A stretch of 64,000 nt of DNA from Druceiella hillmani (lineage: Eukaryota; Arthropoda; Insecta; Lepidoptera; Hepialidae). Location: contig JAYKKI010000007.1 in the NCBI GenBank assembly GCA_039881145.1, positions 38,330,501 to 38,394,500 on the forward strand, read 5' to 3'. The translations under genes and the position numbers were made by a program. Position 1 is the first letter of the stretch. Every line of letters starts with the position of its first letter. Positions 24,828-36,874 of the stretch are shown piece after piece. The notes beneath the pieces are model-generated. The model saw only the letters and a program-made list of their open reading frames with translations, ran no database searches and was not told where the DNA came from.

Positions 24828-24910
24828 GGGTAGGCGGAGATTATTTCAGGTAGGTGGATATGATTTTTCTGACATAATATATAATCCTGCCAGGTAGGCG
24901 GAGATTATTC
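24828..24910. repeat. Three short direct repeats, CAGGTAGGYGGA type
   Basis: GGGTAGGCGGAGATTATT at 24,828, CAGGTAGGTGGATATGATT at 24,847 and CAGGTAGGCGGAGATTATT at 24,891. They follow the retrotransposon scrap immediately and are likely part of the same decayed element's untranslated region or a small local expansion. Confidence 0.65.
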
Positions 24911-25739
24911 GTCTGACACATAAACAGCTCCTGAAAGTGGCAAAAAGCAAGTATTGGCAAAAACTTATAGAAACCCTTTCTTTCTATAATTGACGTAGGA
25001 CATAAATATCTAAACTAGTTAACGTTGAGATCAAAACCATTCTAGGTTCATCGATATCATTGAGTGGATCACAGAATCTGTCCTTTCTATGTACGTTTTT
25101 CATAAATATCTATAAAGAATCTACAAGTTTCTTTTCTCGCATGCACAATTTTTTATTAATTGTCAGGAATATGAAACAGAAATAAAAAGAAATGGGATAT
25201 GCTTAAGACAACATATTGAAAGTGAAAACTTTGCAACGGCTATTGTATTTTATATTATGGAAAAATTTGTATACGAAAATTAAATAAAAAGTTAAATTAA
25301 TTTAATTAATAACACCGTAATAAATAAAATATGTTAATTTATACAAATACGCTCATTTCATTTGTAAAATTGATGCATTTATCTTAACAATTTTTCACAT
25401 ATTATATAAATACCTTTGTGTGGAGAGAAAATATACATCTTCATTATATAAATGTCGACCTCATATATTGAATATACCCTAAGCGCGGTAGAGAGAATTT
25501 TTTTTTAATTCTACAAATAAATATAATTTTGCATAAAATGCAACAAAAGAAGAAACTCAAGCGAGGGGATTCAAACACAAACAACCGACAATCATATTTT
25601 CTTTTATCTACATTTAAAACTCATCATTCTGGCATAAAACTCTATAAGTGTGTAACTAAATTATGATAACAAGTTTTTTAAATTTTAGTTTAATGAAGAA
25701 ATATTACGTAGTAAAATAAAAGCAAAGAAAAAAAACGAA
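24911..25739. other. A+T-rich spacer without recognised features
   Basis: No repeat, RNA gene or coding block could be supported on either strand. Confidence 0.6.
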
Positions 25740-25990
25740 AGCATCGACATTCGTACTTGGACTTCTTCTCTTTCTTGCATCGACTCGTACTTTTCTTATT
25801 CATAATTCGTTGCTTTATCGCTGTTCTAATGATTCATATACAGAGTGACTGAATAAAAATATGCCTACTAACTCGACTCCTCTTGTTTGCTCGCACTAGA
25901 TCTACCAGTGAATATAGTCGAAGTCGAGCCATTCCGCTATACTCGGCCTACTGCCGAGTATACCCGGAGTGTGTACGCTTTGCGCAAAAT
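25740..25990. other. CpG-richer island with a 10-bp hairpin
   Basis: Contains TCGACTCGTAC, CTCGACTCC, GTCGAAGTCGAGCC and a perfect hairpin TATACTCGGC-CTACT-GCCGAGTATA at 25,938-25,962. Base composition differs strongly from the flanks. There is no convincing frame or core promoter. It may be regulatory or a decayed element. Confidence 0.4.
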
Positions 25991-26243
25991 CGCAAATAAT
26001 TTCTCATCAAAAAAATGTGAAATAAGGTGAGCCAAGAAATATTTCACTTAAAAAATTATTAAAAAACAACTTCTCATAGCAGCAAGTATCATATAATTTC
26101 ATAGATTTGGCGTGGCGATTAAAACAAATAAAATAAGTTTGCAGTAACTTTCTATTTTATTTAAAATAAAAACTAATATAATAACACGACTTTCTTAAGG
26201 CAAATACCGCAACTGTCAATAAATCAATAACCTATTTGTGGAT

Positions 26244-26520
26244 TGCGTATTTATATTCGGTTCATAAATGTACACTTAATTTTTATTACCAATGTTAATT
26301 TTAAATATAGCATTTTATTTTCTTTCGTCAATATTCGAAAATTGTCCCTCAACTACAAAACTTCCGGATGATTATTCGTGTAGAATTTCTTGTCTTCGAG
26401 CCAGTATTCAAAGTGGCTCTCATTTAAGTATAAGTGACTTTTTTGCTTTTAATAGGATTCGCACAGCATTAATGTTATTTTTTTTGCCGCTGAAGCGGAT
26501 ATGGATACGACTAAAATTAA
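26244..26520 (-). pseudogene. Second unidentified coding-like relic with two in-frame stops
   Basis: A single minus-strand frame from 26,520 downward reads LVVSISASAAKKITLMLCES, then a TAA, then ...SHLYLNESHFEYWLEDKK and FYTNNHPEVL, then a TAG, then LRDNF.... The residue mix (aromatics, charged residues, H/W/C) is more protein-like than the usual A+T-rich translation. The family is unknown. It lies 3.7 kb from the relic at 22.5-22.8 kb on the same strand, and whether both derive from one source cannot be told. The evidence is compositional only. Confidence 0.28.
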
Positions 26521-27732
26521 TCAATTAGTAATAAACTATAGTTCTTATAAACTATAGGCTTCTCCACCAAAGATATTATAGATTTTCAATTTCATCTTTA
26601 ATTTATTAGAAAAAGAGAAAAGGTGAACGAGACGTACAAGAGACTCAATTGTTGGTAGAATTCTCAATTGTGTGTCTTAGAAGAAACATATTTTGAATGA
26701 TCGAAGATGAAATAACGATACAATTTTGTGATGTATGTATTAACTCTTAAAGTAATATAATATACGGGTTTGATTTTAGTTATATTTGTCACAGGCATGT
26801 GAATCCGCATTCATTTCATTTAATTTAATGATACAGTCTATATTAAAATAATATCTTAATACAATAAATAACATTCAAATTATAAACTAAAATTTACTCA
26901 CCATTAAACTGTGACTTTTTTATCGTGTGTAGTTAACCTAAACTACCGGTATTATAAGTTTAAATTTATTTTCTAATGGGAACTTTTATTGTGGCTATCA
27001 TTACCTGTTATCTTGTAAAGACTTCTAAACTTAATTTAAATACAATTTTACTCATTATTAAATTCTGATCACTTTTGTCATTCTTGATCGATATTGTAGT
27101 AACTTCCTTCACTGTTGTTAACTGTATAATTTGGAGTTTTTGATTGTCCTTGTCACAATTATAATCTAATCGGTATCTACTTGCAATATAATAGTTGAAA
27201 TTTAACCAAAATAGTTATTTGAAAATCAAAATTCAGTAAGTGCTAATATCACCCTTTTTAAAATTTTACAAGGTAAAATAATACAAAACCCTTCATTAGT
27301 GGGGTCGTGCGTACATGCCAGAGTTCTGTGCCTACAATTGTGCATACTTTCTAAAAAAATCGAAACGGCTAATGTTAATTATTTCACAGCCCACAAATTT
27401 TAATAAATCAACCAAAATCCTTAACAGCAAAGTTACTTCCCTATACTTCTTATAATTACATTTTAAAATCACAATTTTTTTCGCTTTTAAGAATAATTTA
27501 TTGAAAAATTTAAAAGTTAACAAGAATTACCCGAATTAAAAAATTGAAAGACCTACATTGAATATTACAAAAATTATGAGTTTATGACTGAAATATCTTC
27601 AAACTATTAAAGGTATAGAAAAAAGTTAATATGCAATCAATGTCTAAAGCGTATAAAGTTAACGTAAAATACGCCCAACGATCGCTCAATATTATATCAA
27701 CAAATTTACTTAATATCTACCAACATACATTT

Positions 27733-27792
27733 TACGAGTACATATACAAGTATATACATAAGTATATACATAAGTACATACATATACAAGTT
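27733..27792. repeat. TACATA/AAGTATA short-period repeat
   Basis: Repeated ACATATACAAGTATATACATAAG-type units (each quoted piece short and imperfect), aligned with the (AT)n tract of copy A at 1,664-1,763. It is followed by the shared sequence AACGTCGAGAAAATTGTAAG, present at both 1,787 and 27,825, which fixes the alignment. Confidence 0.8.
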
Positions 27793-28589
27793 GCTATATA
27801 AAATACGGCCGGTAAATATGCCGTAACGTCGAGAAAATTGTAAGCAAATAGAGCTCTGAAAATTCTATGTAATTGACAAATATGACTGTTTATCTTCCCT
27901 TATCTTTAAGGGAGCATCGCGCCCTTTCAATTCCGGATCACGGGTGCTGTACATACGATAATAATAATTATACAAGTTAAGAGCAGTTTGTTTCTTATGG
28001 TAGGCACTTAGGCTGTTTTGAAAGTATAGTCACTGACTAGTAGTGAGGAAATTTAAGCCACTTTTCTATAAATTTATTTCCTTATAGTATAAAAGATTTA
28101 ACCAAAAATAGTTATTTCAATTGCCAGTGGCAAAAGAACATTTTACATTGTAATTTTACACATAACGAATTAAACGAAGGGTAATTGAGTTAGTATTACT
28201 AATATATCTGAAACAATGGAATTGGCGTGATCTAGTTATTACCAACTAAACAGTTGATAATAACTAGCAGAACTAAAACATTTGTATTCTTTTTTTTTTT
28301 TAACACTAATAATTTTTTATAAACTATCTGGTACTTTCTATCGCAATCAGAAACAGAAACTCGTCCTATTTTTAGTTTTAAATTTTCTTAAAAAACGAAA
28401 TATAACTAATTCTACATTTTCGACGTAAATTTTTTTCGTGACATGTATGCCTTAAATTTTGATAAATCACATTGAAAATTATTTGAGATAATCGTAAATT
28501 ATTTTGTTAATCGGCATAAAATTCCTTTTAATTATTCTTCTATTATCTTGGAGCGTTCGAATATGCATTAAAATTTTATTTCAAATATA

Positions 28590-28960
28590 GAAGGACTTAC
28601 ACTTTACGTTCGGTATAGATAAGGGTAGTAATAAACATGCCAGATAGTAATCTCCTTTTTATGCACTTGGAAAGGTAACTTCCGACGGAAGTGCACGGCG
28701 AACCGACCACATCATTTCATTTTGATATCCGATTACACCATAGACACCGCATTCGAGTTAAACGATAAAAAGCCCCCGAGGGAAAATATACGGATGAAAT
28801 TCGAACAGCGAAAAGTTTGTTTAAAATTTTGTTTCCCTTACTTTCGTCGCATTCACTTATGTGAAAAACTTACAGTTCATATTCAAGTTGTGTAATCACC
28901 ATGTTATGGCAGAGTGAGAAGACAAGCGCGAGTGACATGCGCAGTTTTGATATTTTTATA
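28590..28960. other. Most conserved block of the A/B duplication, copy B
   Basis: Partner of 2,560-2,900. The shared motifs occur in the same order with small indels. Near 28,786 the counterpart frame reads only to a TAA at about 28,890, so the open frame is not conserved. The retained C/G-richer motifs make this a candidate cis-regulatory sequence or structured non-coding segment, which remains an inference. Confidence 0.5.
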
Positions 28961-30191
28961 CGCCTTTAAGCAGAGGAATAAAATTAGACTGAGAATTAAG
29001 CACTTGAACATTATTAATTGATTTTTTACAGAAACAGGATACATTTTTTTACATTCGATACGCTAAAATTACACTAACACGTTTAATTTTGACTTTTGTA
29101 ATGTACGCTTACGCTTCTTGTAGAAAAATAGAAAAAAATATAAATTTTTAGGGATTTATTATATTTGCGATTTTACCTGATAATTTCATACAAAACAATA
29201 AACATTTGGCTAAACATGTATATTCCTTGTAAAAACGTTTTGAGAAATGTTGCATATATTTCTCCATAATTATTAATCAATACTGCGATCTGAATTAATG
29301 AAGGAAAAAAATTAAAAGTGAAACTTTGTTACGATGTCAAAATTTATTTATATGGAATAAGATATTGAATATATTTGGCGTTAATGTTGTAGAAATTCAT
29401 TATTCACAATTAAATGAAACTACGTGATGTAGTATTATTTTTACTTTCTTTAGGTTCTTTACCACGACCTAGGTTTCGTTGTATTACATCTTCAGGTGGG
29501 CTATTAGCAAAGATTAACTCTTAAGATTCACCATAAACCACGGTCATTTTAACTTAAACAAATATTTCTAAGAATTGGCAAAGAAACCTTACAAAAAGAA
29601 AAATGATGTTGCAAACGAGTTCGAAAAACTTAGCATTTAATAATATCTTATCATCCTCGATAAAAAAGCCACAGATTTTCTGAATCAAATATTGGAAAAA
29701 TATACCTTTTTTTACAAAAATTATGCAAATTAATGACATAAGGTGAAATTTTGAAAAATATAAAATTGGTATTTAAGAATCAGATCTGTTCAACTATTTT
29801 ACAAATTTCACAATTCAATTAAAAGTTCGTTGTTTAAGTTGGTTTACCAGAGTCAAAACTTGAGACATTTTGTCAATGGTTTATTACGATTTATGTAAAA
29901 TTGAAAATATGTGCAACGAATGTTTCTTGGCATCTACAACAGATTTTTTTCGAAAGAGTAAAAGTCGTTTCTTCTTTTTCAGATTTTGTTTATTAAGCTG
30001 TCTAAAATAAATAAAAAAAAATCAGTTATGTATGGAGCACGCATTGATGGATGATTACATACCGGTTGAAATTTTTAGATAACTAAATAATGCTTGTTAT
30101 TTTAACCTAACTTGGTATTCAATTTTGGCCCTGGAGCCCATGGGTCAGGAAAAATGTCAAGGGGGCCTGGTGCCTGTCGTCTCTTTATGTC

Positions 30192-30340
30192 TAAGGCGCA
30201 ATTCACACGTACGATTTTCCAATGACTTGCCAACGACAAAAAGGCGTCATCTGCAAATCAGAATGGAAACCCGTCGTCAACACTAATTTGCAAACGACTA
30301 CTTTTTTGTCGGAAAAGTCGTAGATGTGAGTTGTGCCTAA
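30192..30340. mobile_element. Foldback MITE-like inverted-repeat element, copy B
   Basis: About 149 bp beginning TAAGGCGCAATTCACACGTA and ending GTGAGTTGTGCCTAA, with GACAAAAAGGCGTC facing ACTACTTTTTTGTCG inside. It is the paralogue of the element at 6,090-6,246, inherited through the segmental duplication. Unlike copy A, it is followed directly by about 180 bases (30,341-30,520) absent from the other copy, after which alignment resumes at TTTCCAAGGTACCAAGAGAA in both. Confidence 0.7.
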
Positions 30341-33300
30341 ATCCGATATACACGCGACCGCACTTGGAATACTGCCACCAGTCGTGTTTTGACAGAGGTA
30401 TATTAAAATCTGGAAACTTATGAAAATGTCAAGTTATTCAGTAACTGTATGAAAAAAAAATAACACAAACCAAAACTTTGAAAGAAATAACGTCACCTGT
30501 AACAAGAACAAGACAAAGCTTTCCAAGGTACCAAGAGAAGTTTATATTTATCTGTAATTATTTATAATACCAGAACTTTTATCTCAATTTTAATTTCATA
30601 TCCAAAAAATTGTTCGTAAGAAAAAAAGTTTTTTTCCCATTTACCCAACTTTTTGACTAAAAATTAAATGCCATTTGTCAAATATATTTGTATAAAATAT
30701 TATTATGTTCATCAGTTTACAAATCCGACTTAAAATTATAAATTAAATATTCCTTTTTTTATTCAAGTTATTAGTATTTTCGATTAAAAATAGCATATAT
30801 AAAAAAAAACGGATAAATATATCCCGAGTTATCGATAATAATATATCAGTAATGTTTTCAAAAATTTAACATCGCGTCTGAGTAATTATGTAGATGTGGT
30901 AGTAAATGAAACCGTTATACGTACCAACTGATACTTGTGCTTAAAGCGCCAGAAATAAAGTTACGTTTAACGTTTGTGTGATAAATGTAGCAGGAGTGGG
31001 CGTTATGTTTAATCTTCTTATGCGTAGCAGTAAATAATTTAGGCGACACTCAGGCCCGCGTTAAATAGGTCTCATAACATACCTCCTTACTTCTATGATC
31101 TGTGATTTTAGTTTTAATTAATTTTGAATCTTAACTATGTGGATAATTTTAGTTAAAACGACTTGTTAAATTCTATCACGTAATTATTTTCAGATTATCC
31201 GTTGAAAAGTAAAGGGGGAAGTAATATTTCTAATAATTGATGAGGCTTATATCTGCAAAACCATATAAGTAAATAAAAAATGATTTATGACATAATCAAT
31301 CATATTTTTAAAACCTGCGACATTCTACGATAATGTCCTACAATGCTCTGCTTGCCCCTGCAAGCTTGCCTTGCTTGCCAATGCGTGAGAAAAATCAGAC
31401 TATTGTAACACATTGAGAGGGACCCTTATTTTTTTTAATAATTACACTTCACACCTGTCCTTAGATTAATTAAAAATTAAAACCTGCAAAATTTCACTGT
31501 AAGCGTTAACGAATGACAAAGTTAAAAACCCGTGATATATGGATGGATGTAAAGATCTCCATGATAAAATTGTGTAGGTCTCTTTAATTTTTTTATTTTA
31601 TTATGCCACCATCCGTTTTTGCTTACCCTAATTGCTGCGGAATACTAAAAATCAACAGGGGGAAAACAACTACATTTACTATGAAAACTAAATGTGATAC
31701 CTAGGATGAAATTTCGTCACCAGAAATAGCACAATAACAATAAAAATGAAAAAATAATTACATCAGGCGATAGCCATAAGTTATGTATTTATTGACAATA
31801 AAACCATAGACAACCATTTAAAAAATATATCTATGTTAGCATTGGTGATAAAATGATAGCGTTTTCTTTGCTTGTTCAAACCTTTATATAAAACAATATT
31901 TAAGTAATTGTAATAGTTTCAATACCATTCTTATTTTTGAATCTATCGCTCCTTAATTTGAATTTAGCATTAATTAAAAAGGAAAATTAGCATTGTGTAT
32001 TAATTTTTTTTTGTCTACGTGATATTTATACCAATAAATACTTATTTTTGCTTTGAGGCGACAGATCAGTAAGTGAAATCTGACAAAATTTGGGTACCAA
32101 AATGTAAATATATTAATGGAACTAAGAAGATTGCCTGACTAAAATTGTGCAGTAATAAATTTTAGCCATTTAAAAGACATAAAAATGTCCATTAGTAACG
32201 AAATGCCTTGCATCCAAATAATAATTATTTTTACGTTTAACCTAAACTAATTAATTAACTCAAGCGAGTGAGACGCTTTTTCAATTTCGCACTTTACTTA
32301 TCCGATCCAAAAGAAGCTGCCTGAAATTCAATATTTTCGCTTCCAGGATTCGTTCTCGGGAGAATATTTCGACAATAAAATTTGTTATCGCATCAGTTTA
32401 ATGAAGCAAACTGTTTAGATCTTCTCCAACATGTTAGCTTCCTGAAGCATAAAGCATTAAAGGTGTGCGCCCTTCAAAGCGAGTTTTGCGAGAAGAAAAA
32501 AATAAAAGCTACAGTTCCAAGTTTATTTTAAATTCTTCGCTACGCGTATTTTCGTCCACCGTTTGGTTGTCTCTTGATTTTTGTCGGAGTTTAGCAAGCA
32601 TATTTTATTTATAAAAAATATTAATTTGTTAAGGTGGAGAAGCTTTAGAGAATGGTAAATGACGCAGTAAAGTTTTTAACATGTACCTCCGTAGTTCTAT
32701 TTTGTGTTATTTAATTTTTATTTCTAAACGTTGTTTACAATTGCACAAGTAATTTTATGGTGGCGATATTAGTAAGTAGAATTATTAAGTACATTGAAAG
32801 CTAATTATACCGACAATTTTTTTTAAGTTCGACTTTACTTAGTGCTACATGTAGGAGATGAAAATAGTGTTATTCATAGTACGATGCTCATGTTGTTTAA
32901 AATTGCAGATACTTTGTTAACCATGGTTATAGCAAGTTGAATTGAAACATGGAGTTGGAAGATTATTGAAAGAAAACTGCATTGACAATTCTTTGCCAGC
33001 TTGTCTACATTTTTTACTGTAGATGTCAATTCAATCACTCGTTGGATTGTATTAAAATTGTCAATATTTGCACAATTGCAAAACATGAAGCTTCTGTCTT
33101 TTTTTGGAATCCTTAGTGAAACGAGGACAATTTATAATTTTGTCACGTCGCCTATCCGCAGTCTGTCACAGCTTCCCAGTTTCAACATTTCATGAGTATG
33201 TGAATAATATTTTGCAAGTCGATGCCTATGCCGATGCCTAAGCATTGATATGTAACGAATTTTGGAAACACAAAAGTTAATTATTACCTATATTTTAGCA

Positions 33301-33394
33301 TACGTTATTACTTGAGATATCTTTGGAAAAGTCTGTTAAAATGGCATGAGAGTTCAATTTACCACTTATAAGTTTCCGTACTTTAAAAAGAAAA

Positions 33395-33560
33395 ACAGAA
33401 CCCTTATATTATAATTCATGTATCTGTCAGTATGTCCATGACAGCCGTTCTTGGTAGAAACTGCTTGGCGTAGAAACTTGAGGTTTGGCACAGTTATAAA
33501 ACATATTAATTTGCATGTAATGCAATAAGTAGAACTCAAATACATTTATTTGAAAATTTT
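33395..33560. repeat. Short interspersed-like segment, copy B
   Basis: Matches 9,260-9,420 through GTATGTCCATGACAGCCGTT, GCTTGGCGTAGAAACTTGAG and TAGAACTCAAATACATTTAT. It marks the right-hand part of the large duplication, after which similarity weakens. Confidence 0.35.
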
Positions 33561-33860
33561 AGAGAAAGCAAATTATACATACGAAAAAAATTCTTTAATT
33601 CCTTATTTAGCGCGAGGTGCAGTTTGAAGGTCAAGTCTTTAGGGCTCCAAAATATGTTTCTCCTAATTTTAGGTATTAAAAATATACTGATATATCTAGA
33701 GGTGAACTTGACCCTAAAATTATGAAACAAATACTGGTTTTTAGAAGCTTATAAAAAGATTGTAGGGAGATAAGAGCGATGATTCGATGATGAGCAAAGG
33801 CATTATTTTTTAAATATTTCTCAGGATTTACTAATATGAAATATATAATAGGCCTGTATT

Positions 33861-34300
33861 TACATTTTTCTATTTTCAAAACCGATTTTCTTAGAAACTA
33901 TGCGAGTTACCTAGAGAGAACCATGCAAGTAGAGAAACCTAAAAGTAGGTATAATAATATATCATATTAATCTACATGTTTTGCACATATTTTAGACCAC
34001 CAACTTTTAAAAATATTCGTATAACAATCAAAGAGTAGTTAAATAAGTCTTCAAAAACATATTTTCATATTTTGAAAAACCACAATTTCAAATTGTTTAT
34101 TAACAAAGATGTTCTAAAGAATATGCAAAAATATCGTCCTGCATACTACTGCCTTATTCCAGAATATTAAGTGAAAAATTATAAATAAAGTTATGTGTAC
34201 TTAAGTCAAAATTAATTTTAAAATTAAATTTAATTATTTTTATAATTTTTTTTATTAAATATACCACGATTAAATTTCAATTACTAAAAAATAGAATAAT
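33861..34300. other. A+T-rich spacer right of duplication copy B
   Basis: No feature supported. Similarity to the sequence right of copy A (after 9,530) is not convincing. Confidence 0.5.
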
Positions 34301-34309
34301 AAAGTTGTA

Positions 34310-34625
34310 GCGTGATTCTTTGAAATCGATCTGACAGACGACTGCTTATGTCTGTAAGCCAGCAAAAAAATAAAATGGTGGACGTCAATGACATGTCACA
34401 ATGTTAAAAACGGGGATTGAATTGCTAACTAGATGAAGCGTAATTAATAATGAAAGTAAATGAATGTGCCAAAAATTTAATTTACTATATTAATTACATT
34501 AATTGTATTTAATAATTTATAAATGATAATGCAAATAAACACACCTTGCATTCGATACCGTCTGGCAGATGATCGGCTAGTAATAGAAAGCCAGCAAAAA
34601 AGTAAAGTATGATTGACGTATCTAT
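34310..34625. repeat. Direct repeat pair, about 235-bp period
   Basis: ATCGATCTGACAGACGACTG and AAGCCAGCAAAAAAATAAAA at 34,325-34,375 reappear as ATACCGTCTGGCAGATGATC and AAGCCAGCAAAAAAGTAAAG at 34,555-34,610, each followed by a GACGT. A third, weaker trace (CATGATCGCCTGGTAGCTTC) is at 34,668. This looks like an old local tandem duplication. Confidence 0.6.
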
Positions 34626-34829
34626 ATTCACTTTATGAAAGAAACACGCATTTTTTCTCTTACTAGCTCATGATCGCCTGGTAGCTTCGATAATTTTAAC
34701 AAATGCGGTCACTGTGTAATTTTGACCATCAAATAATCGCTTGACAACAGTATCATTAAACAAACTCTTTCATACTCATGTGCGTCTGGTACATCGGACA
34801 AGTAAATCTATAACGAAAATATTTAGTGA

Positions 34830-35635
34830 ACAACTTCATAGTAACCCTTTTTAATACACAGGTTACCAACTTCATGCTCTATTTTAAAAATTTCACTCTC
34901 ACAATTTTTTTCACAACGTGCCTAAAGACATATAACTTCAAAAAGGAAATTGGTTAAATCTGACTAAAAGATTACAGGTTTCTGACTAAAAGATTTCAGC
35001 GTTTATTAGACCTTTTAATTTATGAATTATGCGTACAAATGAAAATAAATAAATAGAAAAATGTTTGTCTTTTTTCCTAAGTTCTTTTTTTCTAAGACAA
35101 CTTATTTACCTCCGAATACAAAAAATACAAAAAATTTATTATAATGTTCTGTGGAAGATAGTGTATTTAATATCTATATAATTGTGGGGTAATAGTGGTT
35201 TAAGTGAAGGGGGTCGGAGGCATCCGAAGGAACTTTTTGAGTTATAATATTAAATCCTTTTAGGTGTATTATGATGATATGTAACATAAAAATAACCATG
35301 AATGACTTCTAGGATGTATGTGGTTAATTATTACAGATTGTATATTATAAGTTATATATGTGCAAAATTATGCTATTAGGGTATTGATCTTGATTAAAGT
35401 GTATACTACAGAAAACCGTGATTAACAGAAGCGTTTAGAACCATCCATGTACACAATTAAAGTAACAGTCGTACATTATTTTTTTGTCAGAGTAAGCCGG
35501 TAAAGATATATAGTTTAGTATCGTCGAATATCAAATTCAATTAACCTTAAAGTGAATTCAAATGTTATTACTAATAATGCATTCATTTTCATGTGTGGAA
35601 ATTTCGAACAAGACAGAAAAAACATCGCGATGTTT
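34830..35635. other. A+T-rich spacer without recognised features
   Basis: A short G-rich piece (GAAGGGGGTCGGAGGCATCC at about 35,207-35,226) is the only departure from background. No feature is supported. Confidence 0.55.
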
Positions 35636-35639
35636 TTCG

Positions 35640-35870
35640 CAAAATTGATACGTTTATAAATGCAAAGCTATTGGCTAACGCTTGCTTGATAAACCAGATG
35701 TAGTGATACCCCTATTTACGTTATACCAAGTTAGTAAATTCGAAGTTACATAATTTTTCACTCGCTCACTGCGTGGTACAATAATTCCCCTCTCCACGTG
35801 ACAGCCAGCTGTACGTAACGTATTAATCAGTTTCGAGCTTGTGCGAGCTTCACACAAACGTTTCATTCGT
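35640..35870. other. CpG-richer island with a 63-codon minus-strand frame
   Basis: CACTCGCTCACTGCGTGG, CTCTCCACGTGACAGCC and GAGCTTGTGCGAGCTTC lie within 130 bases. The minus-strand frame 35,866 to 35,675 (ATG to TAG) is basic and serine/arginine-rich, with no recognised motif. The phrase 'cactcgctcactgcgtgg' feels repeat-like, so a dispersed repeat is as likely as a small gene. Confidence 0.3.
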
Positions 35871-35984
35871 ATCTGTTATTACTATTTCTTTCCAAGGTTA
35901 AACCTTTATGATACGTTTAATGCAATATATAATATATTTTCGTTACGCAATATATTTACATTGCGGAAAATTAATATTTATAAA

Positions 35985-36065
35985 TACTTTAATAGAAATA
36001 CTACGCACGCTTAAATGTTTATAAGTTTCAAATCTGTACAGAAACCTCGTTGTGCGAGTTTTACT
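35985..36065. repeat. Dispersed repeat scrap (partner at 53,680-53,765)
   Basis: AAATACTACGCACGCTTAAA ... ACAGAAACCTCGTTGTGCGAGTT ... ACTCGTGCTT corresponds in order to AAATACTACGTACCCTTAAA ... ACGGAACATTCGTAGTGCGAATT ... CCGTACTTGA at 53,684-53,765. They are two diverged copies of one short sequence in the same orientation, 17.7 kb apart. Confidence 0.5.
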
Positions 36066-36443
36066 CGTGCTTTAAATGTTTATTCATTTTCAAACTTTAA
36101 ACTTCAAAATCAGCTGTGATTGATTTTCCTCTCAAATTTTTCAATAACCGAATTCAAATATCTAAAAATAATTCTTGATCTAGCATTTGATTAATATTTT
36201 AAGTTGAATATAATGCGATTAAGTTCCACTAATATGTTCCACACATTTTATAAATATATTTGACCTCACATTTTTATAAAATGTGTTTTATCAATGTTAC
36301 ATATGAAAGTTAAGCACGGATTTATCAAATGTATGTATTAGAAAATTGTAACTTGTTAAAATTATTATTATAAAATTGTTGAATCCATGCACCATTCTAC
36401 TAGCTATGGCACCTATGTAATATTCTCCGTATTATTATTCATA

Positions 36444-36690
36444 TACTAGCGTGACCTGTGCAAAGTTTTCGCATTATTTATTCCATTATGAAGCTCAGAT
36501 GACAGATCAAACAAATATTTTACTAAAATTGACATATAGAGGCGCAAGTATCAAAAGCATTGAGCTAAAGCGCCACTTTATTTATACGTGAGTGGATTTG
36601 AAATTAAACAAAAATTTTACCGACCGTCAATCATATTGACGTTGAGCCGTTAGATGGCAGCATTGCTGTTTTGTGTATATAATTTTAATA
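36444..36690 (+). repeat. Decayed interspersed repeat of the 'TACTAGCGTGACC' type
   Basis: Starts TACTAGCGTGACCTGTGCAA and ends near GACGTTGAGCCGTTAGATGG. I recall arthropod repeats opening 'tactagcgtgacccgtgcgaag', but the rest is too decayed to place. It might belong with the 13,327 element in a broad class of 'actagc...' repeats. Confidence 0.35.
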
Positions 36691-36852
36691 ATTAATTAAT
36701 TTGCAAAAACAATAGCAATAATAAATTTTTTAGTTGTGGATGCTGGTAGAGCAAGCAATTATCTATAAAATGATATATAATTTATGTGGATTAGTTGTGA
36801 GGTTTTTTCTAAAAAGGGAGAGTAACATCTTAACTTTAGCGTATTAATATAT

Positions 36853-36872
36853 ATGATGATGATGATGATGAT
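36853..36872. repeat. (ATG)n trinucleotide repeat
   Basis: About seven ATG/GAT units in an otherwise A+T-rich spacer. Confidence 0.9.
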
Positions 36873-36874
36873 AC

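Larger units (their letters stand above)
26570..33860. repeat. Segmental duplication, copy B (partner at about 170-9,530)
   Basis: Diverged direct copy of the 170-9,530 block, in the same order and orientation. It is shorter mainly because it lacks what corresponds to about 3,400-5,190 of copy A (the junction falls near 29,390-29,530). Copy B has its own additions: about 180 bases at 30,341-30,520 next to the shared MITE, and a small CTTGCC-rich stretch at 31,345-31,385. The right end is set by fading similarity around 33,850, near 9,530 in copy A. No reading frame is kept intact in both copies, so the conserved blocks look non-coding. Confidence 0.85.
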
